Assembly (NCBI GenBank): GCA_016124575.1
Contig: WGNM01000004.1
Coordinates: forward strand, 32,080-96,079
Direction of reading: 5' to 3'
DNA: 64,000 bases
Source of the DNA: Cryomorphaceae bacterium
GTDB taxonomy: Bacteria; Bacteroidota; Bacteroidia; Flavobacteriales_D; Sanyastnellaceae
Shown: in pieces, positions 35,824-44,225 of the stretch
Numbering within the stretch: position 1 is the stretch's first letter
How the letters are laid out: the number at the start of each line of letters is the position of its first letter
The notes under the pieces: generated by a model
Told to the model about the DNA's origin: nothing
The model's database searches: none
Seen by the model: the letters and a program-made list of their open reading frames with translations, nothing else
Position numbers and translations under genes: made by a program

Positions 35824-37344
35824 ATGAAGAAGGCAATTTTTTCGCTTGTTTTAACGCTTGTTCTGGCTCATTTTCAGTCGGCAGCCCAACCCAATACCAT
35901 CATAGCCGACCGCCTAGCTTATGTAGACGAAGCCATTCAGGTATTGTCGTTCAGCAACGACCCCAATGAAGCGAGACTTTTCATTCTAAGCCACAACGGG
36001 AAAATCTGGGTTTATGAAGACGGAGAAGTGTTACCAGAACCCTTTTTGGATTTGGGTCCTGACGGGTTAGACATTGTAGATTTCGGCATTGGAGCAGAGG
36101 AAGGTTTGAACGGCATGGTGTTGGACCCCAACTATGAAGAAAACGGATTTTTCTATCTCATGTACAACGGTTGGAAGCCCGATGGAACGGGCATAAACCT
36201 CTATGATGAGCACTTGATTTGTTTCAAACGCGACCAGAATGACCCCTATAAAGCCGATACAGAACAGTACAGTGTGTTGTTGACATTTGAGATGCCACGC
36301 CGCGGACATAACGCAGGGGCGTTGGCATTTGGACAGGATGGGTATTTGTACCTCTCTGTTGGCGATGGCGGGGCTACAGGAAGCGGTGCTACAGGTGGCG
36401 GCAGCGGCGGTGATGCCGATAATAACGCGCAAAATCTAAATACCGTATTGGGGAAAATCTTGCGAATAGACGTCAACGGCTTAGATCCATACACCATTCC
36501 ACCAACCAACCCATTTGTCGGCGTTCCCGACACGAGAGAAGAGATTTGGGCCTATGGTTTCCGCAATCCATGGCGATGGAGTTTTGACCGGCTCACAGGT
36601 GATAAATACATCGGCGATGTAGGTGAAGTAGACTGGGAAGAAGTGAGTTTTGAACCTGCTGAAAGTCAGGGCGGATTGAATTTCGGGTGGCGGTTGATGG
36701 AAGGTACACATTGCTATGAACCCGTTGTTGACTGCAATCCAGACGACGATATGGTATTGCCGATATACGATTACGCTCATGCCAACGGACTATGTTCGGT
36801 GGTTGGAGGATATGTGTATCGCGGGACAAACATCCCAACTTTAAACGGTTACTACATTTTTACCGACTACTGCGGATTTGAAGAGATAAAATTCATGACC
36901 CTCAAGCAAGAGGTAGACGGTTGGGCTTTCAAGCCTATAGATTTGGAAGTCGAGGGAGGATTTATACCCTTTCAAGAGTGGCGTTTTGGGTGGGGACAAG
37001 ACAACAAAGGAGAATTGTATTTGTGCACCAGCATCGCTGTATACCGTTTATCGAGTGATCCCGACGCCCCTGTTATTGGCAAGCCAGAAAATTTAGGTTT
37101 CTCACCAAATCCAGCCGAAGGGTTAACCTTGATGCAATTGGGCGCCAATGCATCATTGGAGTGGATGGAAGTTTTTAATTCAAGCGGCAAGCTAGTCGCC
37201 AACCCCAATGTTTCAGCTACAAACCTACCCGGCTTGCGTTTGGATGTCTCGCACTACCAATCAGGCGTTTATACCGTGCGTGTAAAATGCAATGGCACTG
37301 ATGATTTGTTAATCGGAAGGTTGGTAGTCATTAACAACAACTAA
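35824..37344 (+). CDS. PQQ-dependent sugar dehydrogenase with type IX sorting domain
   Basis: A 506-residue exported protein with a signal peptide (residues 1-22, ending in FQSAAQ). The beta-propeller domain of the soluble aldose sugar dehydrogenase family follows: GLNGMVLDPNYEENGFFYLMYN, RRGHNAGALAFGQDGYLYLSVGDGG, and EIWAYGFRNPWRWSFD. These are the usual PQQ-binding segments, including the His in RRGHNAG and the paired Arg-Asn motif. The C-terminal 80 residues are a type A sorting domain (FSPNPAEGLTLM, MEVFNSSGK). It should oxidise sugars at the cell surface using PQQ and calcium. No PQQ synthesis genes are nearby. Confidence 0.88.
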   Translation: MKKAIFSLVLTLVLAHFQSAAQPNTIIADRLAYVDEAIQVLSFSNDPNEARLFILSHNGKIWVYEDGEVLPEPFLDLGPDGLDIVDFGIGAEEGLNGMVLDPNYEENGFFYLMYNGWKPDGTGINLYDEHLICFKRDQNDPYKADTEQYSVLLTFEMPRRGHNAGALAFGQDGYLYLSVGDGGATGSGATGGGSGGDADNNAQNLNTVLGKILRIDVNGLDPYTIPPTNPFVGVPDTREEIWAYGFRNPWRWSFDRLTGDKYIGDVGEVDWEEVSFEPAESQGGLNFGWRLMEGTHCYEPVVDCNPDDDMVLPIYDYAHANGLCSVVGGYVYRGTNIPTLNGYYIFTDYCGFEEIKFMTLKQEVDGWAFKPIDLEVEGGFIPFQEWRFGWGQDNKGELYLCTSIAVYRLSSDPDAPVIGKPENLGFSPNPAEGLTLMQLGANASLEWMEVFNSSGKLVANPNVSATNLPGLRLDVSHYQSGVYTVRVKCNGTDDLLIGRLVVINNN

Positions 37345-37733
37345 TTGCAGCGGCAGGTTTTATTGTTGTCTATTTGATTCAACGCAATGACCGTGCTCAG
37401 CGTATCGCCAACTTCAAACATCGCCTTGTAGCTATTTCCATTGTGTTTCCCCTCAACCATATATTTCAGTGGTTTTGTCCGCACCAAGCTCTCTTTAAAA
37501 TTGATCTCTCCGCTGGAAGCTATTTCGCGCATGATTGAATCGTTCAGTCCGTAACACTCCATCAAACAATTGGTCAAATCATTTCCTTGAATAGGATTTG
37601 CCGTCAACGTTTTCCTCACTTGGTTGCCAGGCAGCCACTTTGTGCAACTTCTGTTGCTGAAAAGCATAAACGACACCATCACCCCAATAACAAGTCCTAC
37701 CAGATACTTCGAAAAACGCTGCATGAATGTCAT
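37341..37733 (-). CDS. Small DUF4258-like membrane-anchored protein
   Basis: A 130-residue protein with one N-terminal hydrophobic segment (KYLVGLVIGVMVSFMLF) followed by SNRSCTKWLPGNQV, a motif I associate with a DUF4258-type family common in Flavobacteriales. The rest contains conserved Cys residues (NCLMECYG and a terminal CRC). It is probably anchored on the outer face of the inner membrane. The start could also be the ATG at 37724. The stop overlaps the convergent dehydrogenase gene stop by 4 nt. Function unknown. Confidence 0.72.
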   Translation of the reverse strand: MTFMQRFSKYLVGLVIGVMVSFMLFSNRSCTKWLPGNQVRKTLTANPIQGNDLTNCLMECYGLNDSIMREIASSGEINFKESLVRTKPLKYMVEGKHNGNSYKAMFEVGDTLSTVIALNQIDNNKTCRCN

Positions 37734-37877
37734 AACCTGAATTTTCTCGCAAGTTAAGGCAGATTAAGATTCATCTCCATGAAAGTTTACTTCGCACCAA
37801 CTTACATTTTAACGAAATATAGCAGCAACTTTAGCGAGTAGTTTCACGATTAATTTAACAATTCACCCGATCCTAAT

Positions 37878-37885
37878 TACCTTTG
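37878..37885 (+). promoter_or_regulatory. Predicted -7 box of the ABC transporter operon (TACCTTTG)
   Basis: A full TAnnTTTG match ending only 6 nt before the ATG at 37892, so the transcript should be leaderless or nearly so. It also rules out the in-frame TTG at 37883, which lies inside the box. No -33 TTG is present. Confidence 0.55.
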
Positions 37886-37891
37886 GGTGTT

Positions 37892-38518
37892 ATGTTAGAA
37901 ACGAACAACCTCTATTTCGAATACGCGGATGGTCCGTCGTTCACTTTTCCGGATATGAAATGTGTCTCCGGCGAATCGCTCTTGCTTTTGGGTGATTCTG
38001 GAAAGGGAAAGACCACCCTCTTGCATTTATTGGCTGGCTTGCTCAGTCCAACTTCTGGAACCGTCACCCTGGCCGGTCAGGAAATCTCACGAATGGGACA
38101 GCAAGAGCGTGATCGTTTTCGCGGACAACACATCGGCATCGTTTTTCAAAGTGCTCATTTTGTTCAGAGTCTGAACGTCATCGATAACCTCGTATTGCCA
38201 CAGTATTTATCTGGAAGGACCGTCGACAAAGGAGCGGCCATTGCAATTTTGGAGCGCTTGAATTTAGGACACAAAGTAAAAGCCCACACCAACCAACTTA
38301 GTATTGGCGAGCAACAGCGTGTAGCCATCGCACGGGCCTTAGTGAATAATCCAGACGTGTTGTTGGCCGATGAACCCACCTCTGCATTAGATGATCGCAA
38401 CGCACACGAAGTGATCAGTTTACTTGAAGAACAAGCGGCATTAACAGGAGCCAGTTTGATCATCGTAACACACGACCAGCGCTTGAAAGACCATTTTGAA
38501 AAGAGGGTAACGCTATGA
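37892..38518 (+). CDS. ABC transporter ATP-binding protein (LolD/MacB type)
   Basis: A 208-residue ATPase with Walker A GDSGKGKTT (about residues 33-41), a Q-loop (VFQSAHF), ABC signature LSIGEQQRVAIARAL, Walker B VLLADEPTSALD and H-loop IVTHDQ. The signature and small size place it in the LolD/MacB/FtsE branch, which drives mechanotransmission of envelope substrates instead of transmembrane pumping. The stop overlaps the permease start (ATGA). It is the first gene of an operon ending in a DUF3667 gene. Confidence 0.93.
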   Translation: MLETNNLYFEYADGPSFTFPDMKCVSGESLLLLGDSGKGKTTLLHLLAGLLSPTSGTVTLAGQEISRMGQQERDRFRGQHIGIVFQSAHFVQSLNVIDNLVLPQYLSGRTVDKGAAIAILERLNLGHKVKAHTNQLSIGEQQRVAIARALVNNPDVLLADEPTSALDDRNAHEVISLLEEQAALTGASLIIVTHDQRLKDHFEKRVTL

Positions 38519-39714
38519 ATTTATTTCGCATCGCTTGGCGTAACATCGCCCATAAACCCCTGAATACAGCACTCAGCCTCATTCTTTTGGCTTTTGGGGT
38601 GGGCATTATTTCTCTTCTTTTATTACTAGAAAGCTCGTTGCAGAAAGAATTCGATCGCAACATCAAAGACATCGACATGGTGCTGGGTGCGAAAGGTAGT
38701 CCGCTGCAACTCATACTCGCCAACGTATACCACATCGACGCACCAACTGGGAATATCTCAAGAGCAGAGGCCCAGCGCGTCATGAAGCACCCATACATAG
38801 ACAAAGCCATTCCACTTGCATACGGCGATAATTACCGATCGTATCGCATCGTTGGAACAACCCATGCATACCCCGAGCATTATGAAGTTAGCGTGCAAGA
38901 AGGTCGTTTGTGGGACGTGCCATTTGAGGCTACCATCGGCAGCAAAGTAGCCGCTGAAAGCGGAATGAAAATAGGCGACACCTTTTACAGTGCGCACGGT
39001 TTGGAAGATGAGACCGACATCCACAAAGATCACGCCTTCACCATCGTAGGCATCTTCGCTGAAAGCGGATCTGTTATTGATCAGCTCATTCTAACACCCA
39101 TGGAGTCGATTTGGAACGTGCATGAGCACCCAGAGGAAATGGACGAAGAAGCACCACCAGGACCAAGGCCAGAAGACGAGATCACGGCCGTGCTGCTGAC
39201 AAAGAAAAATCCACTTGCATTGGTTATGATTCCCACATTGATCAAAGATACCAATATGCAAATTGCGCTGCCATCAATTGAGATCAACCGATTGACACAA
39301 AACTTTGGCATTGGGATGCAAACCTTGCAAGGCATTGCCATTTTGATCATGATTATCTCCTTTATCAGCGTCTTTATTTCACTGTACAATTCCATGAAAG
39401 AGCGCAAATACGAATTGGCATTGATGCGCAGCATGGGAGCTTCAAGACAGACATTGTTCGTGATGATTTTGCTTGAAGGATTTTGGCTAACGGTTGTCGG
39501 CACCTTTATCGGATTGTGTTTGAGCCGACTTGGAATGATCATTTTGAGCTCAGTTATGAAAGATCAATTCAAATACGACATCTCAAATATTGGCATCTTA
39601 CCACATGAAACAATACTTGTCGGAATCACTATCTTTGTAGGCGTTTTGGCATCCTTATTGCCTGCCGTGAGTGCCGTCCGAATGGACGTTTCAAAAATAC
39701 TCGGAGATGCGTAA
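38515..39714 (+). CDS. ABC transporter permease (MacB/FtsX-like)
   Basis: A 399-residue membrane protein with the type VII ABC topology. TM1 is at about 20-42, a large periplasmic domain spans 45-260, and three C-terminal helices include the FtsX region (YNSMKERKYELALMRSMGASRQTLFVMILLEG). A proline- and acid-rich stretch at about 203-222 (EEMDEEAPPGPRPEDE) lies in the periplasmic part. It works with the preceding ATPase. The substrate is unknown, and the linked DUF3299-like lipoprotein is the best clue. Similar ABC plus DUF3299 groupings occur in zinc-regulated loci of Gammaproteobacteria. Confidence 0.9.
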   Translation: MNLFRIAWRNIAHKPLNTALSLILLAFGVGIISLLLLLESSLQKEFDRNIKDIDMVLGAKGSPLQLILANVYHIDAPTGNISRAEAQRVMKHPYIDKAIPLAYGDNYRSYRIVGTTHAYPEHYEVSVQEGRLWDVPFEATIGSKVAAESGMKIGDTFYSAHGLEDETDIHKDHAFTIVGIFAESGSVIDQLILTPMESIWNVHEHPEEMDEEAPPGPRPEDEITAVLLTKKNPLALVMIPTLIKDTNMQIALPSIEINRLTQNFGIGMQTLQGIAILIMIISFISVFISLYNSMKERKYELALMRSMGASRQTLFVMILLEGFWLTVVGTFIGLCLSRLGMIILSSVMKDQFKYDISNIGILPHETILVGITIFVGVLASLLPAVSAVRMDVSKILGDA

Positions 39715-39718
39715 GACC

Positions 39719-40261
39719 ATGAAATACATTTACATCTTAATGACCTTGGTGACCGTTGCGGCACTAAATCTCAGCACTGCTTGTAAGCCAACAGCTACTT
39801 CTGCTGTATCGATGATGGATATTTCAGCTCACCGTTTGGCGGTATCCTCTTCAAAAGAATCTTTTGTTTCAAATGAAGCGATGACCGAGCTGACATGGAA
39901 GACATTGGCCGACGTTGAGTTCAAAGACATGTATTTGGAAGAGCTGGATGCCTATTACTGGAAGCCTACTTTCGGTGCTGCGGTGAAAGCTTTGGAAGGA
40001 AAAGAAGTATTTATCACAGGATATATGATTCCTGTAGATTACGATGAAGATTTTTATGTACTTTCTCGTTACCCTTTTGCCAATTGTTTCTTTTGTGGTG
40101 GTGCTGGTCCAGAATCTGTTATCGATCTGCGTTTCAAAGCCAAGACCCGAGCTTACAAAACCGATGAGCGTTTGACATTTAAGGGTACATTTAAGTTGAA
40201 TGCTGATGACGTTTATCAGATGAACTATATTTTAGAAGGTGCCCAAGAATACAAACCCTAA
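39719..40261 (+). CDS. DUF3299-like lipoprotein linked to ABC transporter
   Basis: The ATG at 39719 gives a 180-residue protein with a lipoprotein signal (hydrophobic stretch ending LNLSTAC, Cys at about residue 20). The conserved core, ALEGKEVFITGYMIPVDYDEDFYVL followed by CFFCGGAGPES, resembles DUF3299 with a CxxC pair that may bind a metal or be redox-active. It is probably anchored in the inner or outer membrane facing the periplasm. It starts 4 nt after the permease stop. An earlier in-frame ATG at 39707 would spoil the signal slightly but cannot be excluded. Confidence 0.75.
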   Translation: MKYIYILMTLVTVAALNLSTACKPTATSAVSMMDISAHRLAVSSSKESFVSNEAMTELTWKTLADVEFKDMYLEELDAYYWKPTFGAAVKALEGKEVFITGYMIPVDYDEDFYVLSRYPFANCFFCGGAGPESVIDLRFKAKTRAYKTDERLTFKGTFKLNADDVYQMNYILEGAQEYKP

Positions 40262-41048
40262 GCTACTCCTGCTGCCTGATACAAATGGCTGTCGCAACTG
40301 CGGTTCAGAACAACGCGCGGCATTCTGCGCAGAATGTGGACAAAAGCATTTGACCCATCGGTTTACATTTAAATCAGCCTTGTCTGAATTTTTTTCAGCT
40401 GTCTTTAGCATCGAAAGAGGATTTTTTTTCACCACCGTTCAGATGTTAAAGCACCCGGGTCAGGTTGTTCACGATTATGTGAACGGCAAAATGAAGCCTT
40501 ACTTCCCTCCTTTTCGGTTCGTTTTTATTTGGATTACCCTGTATTCTTTGGTCCTCGTTTGGTCAGGGTTGTTAGATCTACAGATGGAGCAGATGAGTGC
40601 CCAAAACCCCACATTGCAATCGCCAGATCAGGCAGAGATGGCGAAAAAGGTTCAGGGCTTTATCCAGTCGTATTTTAACTTTGTTGGCTTGCTTTCACTG
40701 CCTTTTATAACCTTGGCTTCTAAATGGGTTGTGGATAAAAATGATGGGAATTTTGCTGAGCATTTTATTGCAAATACCTATGCCCTGGGTGTGCAGTCGG
40801 CAATCATGCTTTTTTTAATTCCTCTCATCTTATTTATTCCAAATCAAAGCATTTTATTCTCGGCAGCAGGTTTTGGAATAGGAATTTTCATCTTGGCGTT
40901 GATTTACCGCCGTTGGTTTTCGTATTCATTTTGGTCGTCTGTTGGACGATCGATTGCTGTTAACATTATCGGCACAGGAATGTTTATCATTAGCTCAATG
41001 ATCATCGGAATCATAGTCTCCATCATATGGATTATACTGACTAATTAA
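40239..41048 (+). CDS. DUF3667 membrane protein with N-terminal zinc ribbon, GTG start
   Basis: A 269-residue protein. A four-Cys zinc ribbon (CRNCG and FCAECGQKH, residues 18-37) is followed by an amphipathic LKHPGQVVHDYVNGKMKPYFPPFRF segment and about five transmembrane helices, the usual DUF3667 layout in Bacteroidota. The only plausible start is the GTG at 40239, overlapping the preceding lipoprotein gene by 23 nt. The function is not established; the ribbon suggests zinc or protein binding on the cytoplasmic side. The stop overlaps the convergent gene by 8 nt. Confidence 0.82.
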   Translation: MPKNTNPKLLLLPDTNGCRNCGSEQRAAFCAECGQKHLTHRFTFKSALSEFFSAVFSIERGFFFTTVQMLKHPGQVVHDYVNGKMKPYFPPFRFVFIWITLYSLVLVWSGLLDLQMEQMSAQNPTLQSPDQAEMAKKVQGFIQSYFNFVGLLSLPFITLASKWVVDKNDGNFAEHFIANTYALGVQSAIMLFLIPLILFIPNQSILFSAAGFGIGIFILALIYRRWFSYSFWSSVGRSIAVNIIGTGMFIISSMIIGIIVSIIWIILTN

Positions 41049-41730
41049 CAGACTTGAAGAAACGTTCCAAGTTCTCATCCATCATTTTCACAACCTTTTT
41101 CATCGACCTTCTAAAAGGCATAGAATTGAACGTCCGACTATAGTACGGGAATGGTTTGTGCAACTGTACAAATTGATCGCTTTTGATTATCAACGCTTCA
41201 AACATTGGATCCGGAGAGCTTGTGTAGGTTTGAACATTTTTCAAATCACCTTCGTTGTTGTGTCTCATGACCTCGCCGGTCGCTATCCGCGCTGTATCGG
41301 CGCGTAGCAAAGTCAATTCTGCGGTAAAAATGGGGACATCAGGCAAGTGTATTGATTTATCGACTTTGAGAGAGTCCGATAAAAACTCGATATCATTCCA
41401 TTCATGAGCCAATACCTTTTCTGATTGATCAGCATAAATGAAGTAGACATCGCAAAACGTAAAGTACTTTCGCATGTGCTCTACGATTTCGATGTTTCTT
41501 TCGTGCAATTGACGCTCCATTCGTGCGGCGCTGAGAACAAATCCCGAATCGCGCGCAGCTTGAAGAGCCACCTTGTTTTGTGGCAAACGGAACAGCAACA
41601 CACCCGATTTTAGATCACTAATTTGCCTGACAGCGGTGGCTTTGTACCATTCGGGGGTGCCACGGACATCCGATTGAGCAAACAATTGGACACCAATAGT
41701 AAAAGAGAAAAGGAAAAGCAGATACTTCAT
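41041..41730 (-). CDS. Exported protein of unknown function
   Basis: A 229-residue protein. The ATG at 41730 begins a signal peptide (MKYLLFLFSFTIGVQLFAQ). The mature part is mixed alpha/beta with no Cys pair, lipobox or sorting domain: SGVLLFRLPQNKVALQAA, a helix of basic and acidic residues, and a strand FTFCDVYFIYADQ. The C-terminus is Lys/Met-rich. I do not recognise a family. A TATATTTA element lies 3 nt before the start and could be a weak -7 box. It converges with the DUF3667 gene. Confidence 0.7.
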   Translation of the reverse strand: MKYLLFLFSFTIGVQLFAQSDVRGTPEWYKATAVRQISDLKSGVLLFRLPQNKVALQAARDSGFVLSAARMERQLHERNIEIVEHMRKYFTFCDVYFIYADQSEKVLAHEWNDIEFLSDSLKVDKSIHLPDVPIFTAELTLLRADTARIATGEVMRHNNEGDLKNVQTYTSSPDPMFEALIIKSDQFVQLHKPFPYYSRTFNSMPFRRSMKKVVKMMDENLERFFKSVN

Positions 41731-41776
41731 GACTAAATATAGCACAACGCATTTGCTTTTTCGATTTTTCGAGCCA

Positions 41777-42811
41777 CTAAGAGTGTTTGAATTTCAACAC
41801 CTCTGACCGCCCTTTTCTGAATATCTTATTGCTGTTTACTAGCCCCTTTCTGCGTTCCTTCTGCTCTTCAGCAGGAAGGTGAATGGTTTCTTTGCAATTG
41901 TCTGAGCAGCAACCTTCCATCTCTTCCTTGCATTTATCGCATTGAATAAACAGCAGGTTACAAGCTACATTCTCACAGTTCGTATGCTCATCGCATGACT
42001 CACCGCATTGGTGGCAAACAGCGATCACATCATCGGAGATGCGTTCAGCGCGACGCTCATCGAAGACAAAGTTTTTACCTATGAACCGATTTTCAAGTCC
42101 TTGGTTTTTCACCTGACGCGCGTATTCAATGATTCCGCCTTCTAGTTGGTGGACATTGTCGAAACCGACATGTTTGAACCACGCACTCGCCTTCTCGCAA
42201 CGAATTCCGCCCGTGCAATACATGACTACATTGCTCGGCTTTTCCTTCTTCAGTAAATCTTCAACGTAATCAATCTCCTCTCTGAAAGTATCAACATCGG
42301 GCTTTAAAGCCCCAATGAAATGTCCGACCTCCGTTTCATAATGGTTGCGCATATCTACCAGCAGCGTACCATCTTTGGTAACCAGTTCATTGAATTCAGC
42401 AGCCGAAAGATGCCTTCCTTTGTTCGTGACGTCAAAAGTTTCATCTTCCAAACCATCGGCGACAATTTTCTTGCGCACCTTGATTTTCAGTTTGTAAAAC
42501 GATTTACCATCATCTTCAATGGCGACATTAAGGCGAATTCCCTTAAGGAAATCAATCGTATTCAAGTGTGCACGAAAAGCTTCAAAATTCGCTTTTGGCA
42601 AACTAATTTGGGCATTGATGCCTTCTTTTGCGACATATGTTCTTCCCAAAACACCCAACTCTTCCCAGTGGATGTATAAGAAGTCACGGAACAGCTCCGG
42701 ATTGCCAATTTTCGCGTATTGATAGAACGAAACTGTCATTCGTTCTTCATCGCTTTCAAGCATTTTCCGAATCAATTCTCTCCTGTCGATCTTATTGTAG
42801 AGCTTCTTCAT
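41777..42811 (-). CDS. trhO: tRNA uridine(34) hydroxylase TrhO (rhodanese-like)
   Basis: TrhO hydroxylates uridine 34 of certain tRNAs to 5-hydroxyuridine. The 344-residue protein has the N-terminal UPF0176 domain (GRTYVAKEGINAQISLP) and a rhodanese domain with the active-site loop MYCTGGIRCEKASAW (catalytic Cys in YCTGG). A C-terminal Cys-rich segment may bind zinc (CHQCGESCDEHTNC, then CDKCKEEMEGCC). The ATG at 42811 (MKKLYNK) is preferred over an upstream start at 42859, which is close to the predicted -7 box. Length matches the family (about 320-350). Confidence 0.93.
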   Translation of the reverse strand: MKKLYNKIDRRELIRKMLESDEERMTVSFYQYAKIGNPELFRDFLYIHWEELGVLGRTYVAKEGINAQISLPKANFEAFRAHLNTIDFLKGIRLNVAIEDDGKSFYKLKIKVRKKIVADGLEDETFDVTNKGRHLSAAEFNELVTKDGTLLVDMRNHYETEVGHFIGALKPDVDTFREEIDYVEDLLKKEKPSNVVMYCTGGIRCEKASAWFKHVGFDNVHQLEGGIIEYARQVKNQGLENRFIGKNFVFDERRAERISDDVIAVCHQCGESCDEHTNCENVACNLLFIQCDKCKEEMEGCCSDNCKETIHLPAEEQKERRKGLVNSNKIFRKGRSEVLKFKHS

Positions 42812-42867
42812 CGTACAATTACATGTTATACGTTCCGCCCGACGCTTTGTCTGGAGCAATAAAGCCG

Positions 42868-42875
42868 CAAATTTA
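42868..42875 (-). promoter_or_regulatory. Predicted -7 box of trhO (TAAATTTG)
   Basis: The minus strand reads TAAATTTG followed by C, a full match, about 56 nt before the trhO ATG at 42811. No -33 TTG is seen. The remaining sequence up to 43053 contains no gene I can support. Confidence 0.5.
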
Positions 42876-43053
42876 CGTCTTTTCAGGAAATTGAAAATGA
42901 CTTATGTCAGCCCCAGATGCAACTCCTTCGCTGCAAGTTTCTATTCCAAACTCAAACAATCTTGCTTCCATTGAAATACGCGCAATGTCTTCACCGTTTG
43001 TTAGTTGCACATCTAGCCTCGAACCAATTAACATCTGTTATTAAAATCTTGGT

Positions 43054-43082
43054 TTGATGTCACCAATTTTATAGTAACTTCA
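43054..43082 (+). promoter_or_regulatory. Candidate promoter of the small 43105 gene (TTG-N18-TAACTTCA)
   Basis: TTG at 43054-43056, 18 nt, and TAACTTCA at 43075-43082, a near match to TAnnTTCG, 22 nt before the ATG. It supports the small gene being expressed. Confidence 0.4.
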
Positions 43083-43104
43083 AAAAGTAAAAACCTGGAA
43101 AGCG

Positions 43105-43296
43105 ATGTTGGAATTATGCAAGAATGTACTTACGAAAGTTAGTTTTGACCGTCTATTATTTGCAAAAGAGTTGAAGAAGTCTATAAAATGGCTGTCTCGT
43201 GAAGAGCTCATTCATTTGCGATCGTGGTGTATTCAGCGTTTTGGTTCGATGTATGGCGACCTCATTCACGAATCCTTCTCTCCGGTGCTCGCCTGA
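43105..43296 (+). CDS. Small conserved Bacteroidota protein (63 aa)
   Basis: A 63-residue protein with no signal peptide: [23 protein letters not shown], then [21 protein letters not shown] and an aromatic tail. The pattern (KVSFD-LF-KELKK-IKWL-EE-L--WC---FG) is one I recall from short hypothetical proteins across Flavobacteriales, which argues against chance. It is helical and amphipathic with mixed charge; the function is unknown. It has a candidate promoter. The last 31 nt overlap the 3' end of queG on the other strand. Confidence 0.7.
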   Translation: MLELCKNVLTKVSFDRLLFAKELKKSIKWLSREELIHLRSWCIQRFGSMYGDLIHESFSPVLA

Positions 43297-44225
43297 GAAA
43301 GAAATTCAATTGTCCGCTTTACACCCTCAAAACCTGCGCGCTTGAGTGGTGAGCCTTGAGTAATATTCTCAAACACCTCTTCTGTTAGTTCAATCCAATC
43401 CTTTTTCGACATTGCCAGCAGTTGTTCATTTGGAGCAAGGTCATCATGTTGATGTGAGGTTGAGAATTTGTTCCACGGACAAACCTCTTGGCAGACATCA
43501 CAGCCAAACATCCAGTTGTCGAAAGACCCTTTAAACTCTTGCGGAATAGCATCCTTTATTTCAATTGTGAAATAGGAGATGCAGCGTGATCCATCAACAA
43601 CATACGGGCGGATGATTGCACCAGTTGGACAAGCATCGATGCATCGGGTGCAAGAGCCACAGTGATCGGTAGTTGGTCCATCGGGGGCGAGTTCGAGATC
43701 GATGATCAACTCAGCGACAAAGTAATAGCTCCCTACTTTTTTAGAAATCAGGTTAGCGTTTTTCCCGACCCAACCCAGTCCCGATTTCGAGGCCCAAGCT
43801 TTATCTAGCACCGGCGCTGAATCCACAAAAGCCCGTCCGCCAAAATCGCCCAGTTCAGCCCTCAAAAGCTTCAACATCCCGTGCAAACGTGCCTTTACCA
43901 CCTCGTGGTAGTCGGCTCCAAAAGCATACTTCGAGATCTTAAAGCTGTCACTGTGCGATTCGCGGTCTGAACCATAATTGAATAGAAGCGACACCACCGA
44001 TTTGGCGCAAGGCACAAGTAGTCGAGGGTCTAATCGCTTATCGAAGTTGCGCTCCATGTACCCCATTTTCCCATGGTGACTGTTTCGCAACCAATCTTCC
44101 AGTCGCGGAGCTTCCTCCTCCAAAAATCCAGCTTTGCTGATTCCACAGGCCAAAAATCCGAACTCAGAGGCTACTTGTTTGATGCGCTCAGCATCTCGAG
44201 CGTGTCTCAGTTCATCAGAAGTCAT
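43266..44225 (-). CDS. queG: Epoxyqueuosine reductase QueG
   Basis: QueG performs the last step of queuosine tRNA modification, reducing epoxyqueuosine with cobalamin and two 4Fe-4S clusters. The 319-residue protein shows the N-terminal DUF1730-like domain ([14 protein letters not shown]) and clusters in [16 protein letters not shown] (about residues 190-205) and [11 protein letters not shown] (about 240-250). The SYFTIEIK motif lies between them. The ATG overlaps the ruvB stop (TAATG), so it is the last gene of the act-cta-ruvB operon. Length is slightly below the E. coli enzyme, lacking its C-terminal repeat region. Confidence 0.95.
   Translation of the reverse strand: MTSDELRHARDAERIKQVASEFGFLACGISKAGFLEEEAPRLEDWLRNSHHGKMGYMERNFDKRLDPRLLVPCAKSVVSLLFNYGSDRESHSDSFKISKYAFGADYHEVVKARLHGMLKLLRAELGDFGGRAFVDSAPVLDKAWASKSGLGWVGKNANLISKKVGSYYFVAELIIDLELAPDGPTTDHCGSCTRCIDACPTGAIIRPYVVDGSRCISYFTIEIKDAIPQEFKGSFDNWMFGCDVCQEVCPWNKFSTSHQHDDLAPNEQLLAMSKKDWIELTEEVFENITQGSPLKRAGFEGVKRTIEFLSQASTGEKDS

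Noticed and set aside
37883..37891. TTG at 37883 as the start of the ABC ATPase gene
   Set aside because: It lies inside the predicted -7 box TACCTTTG; the ATG at 37892 gives the normal N-terminus.
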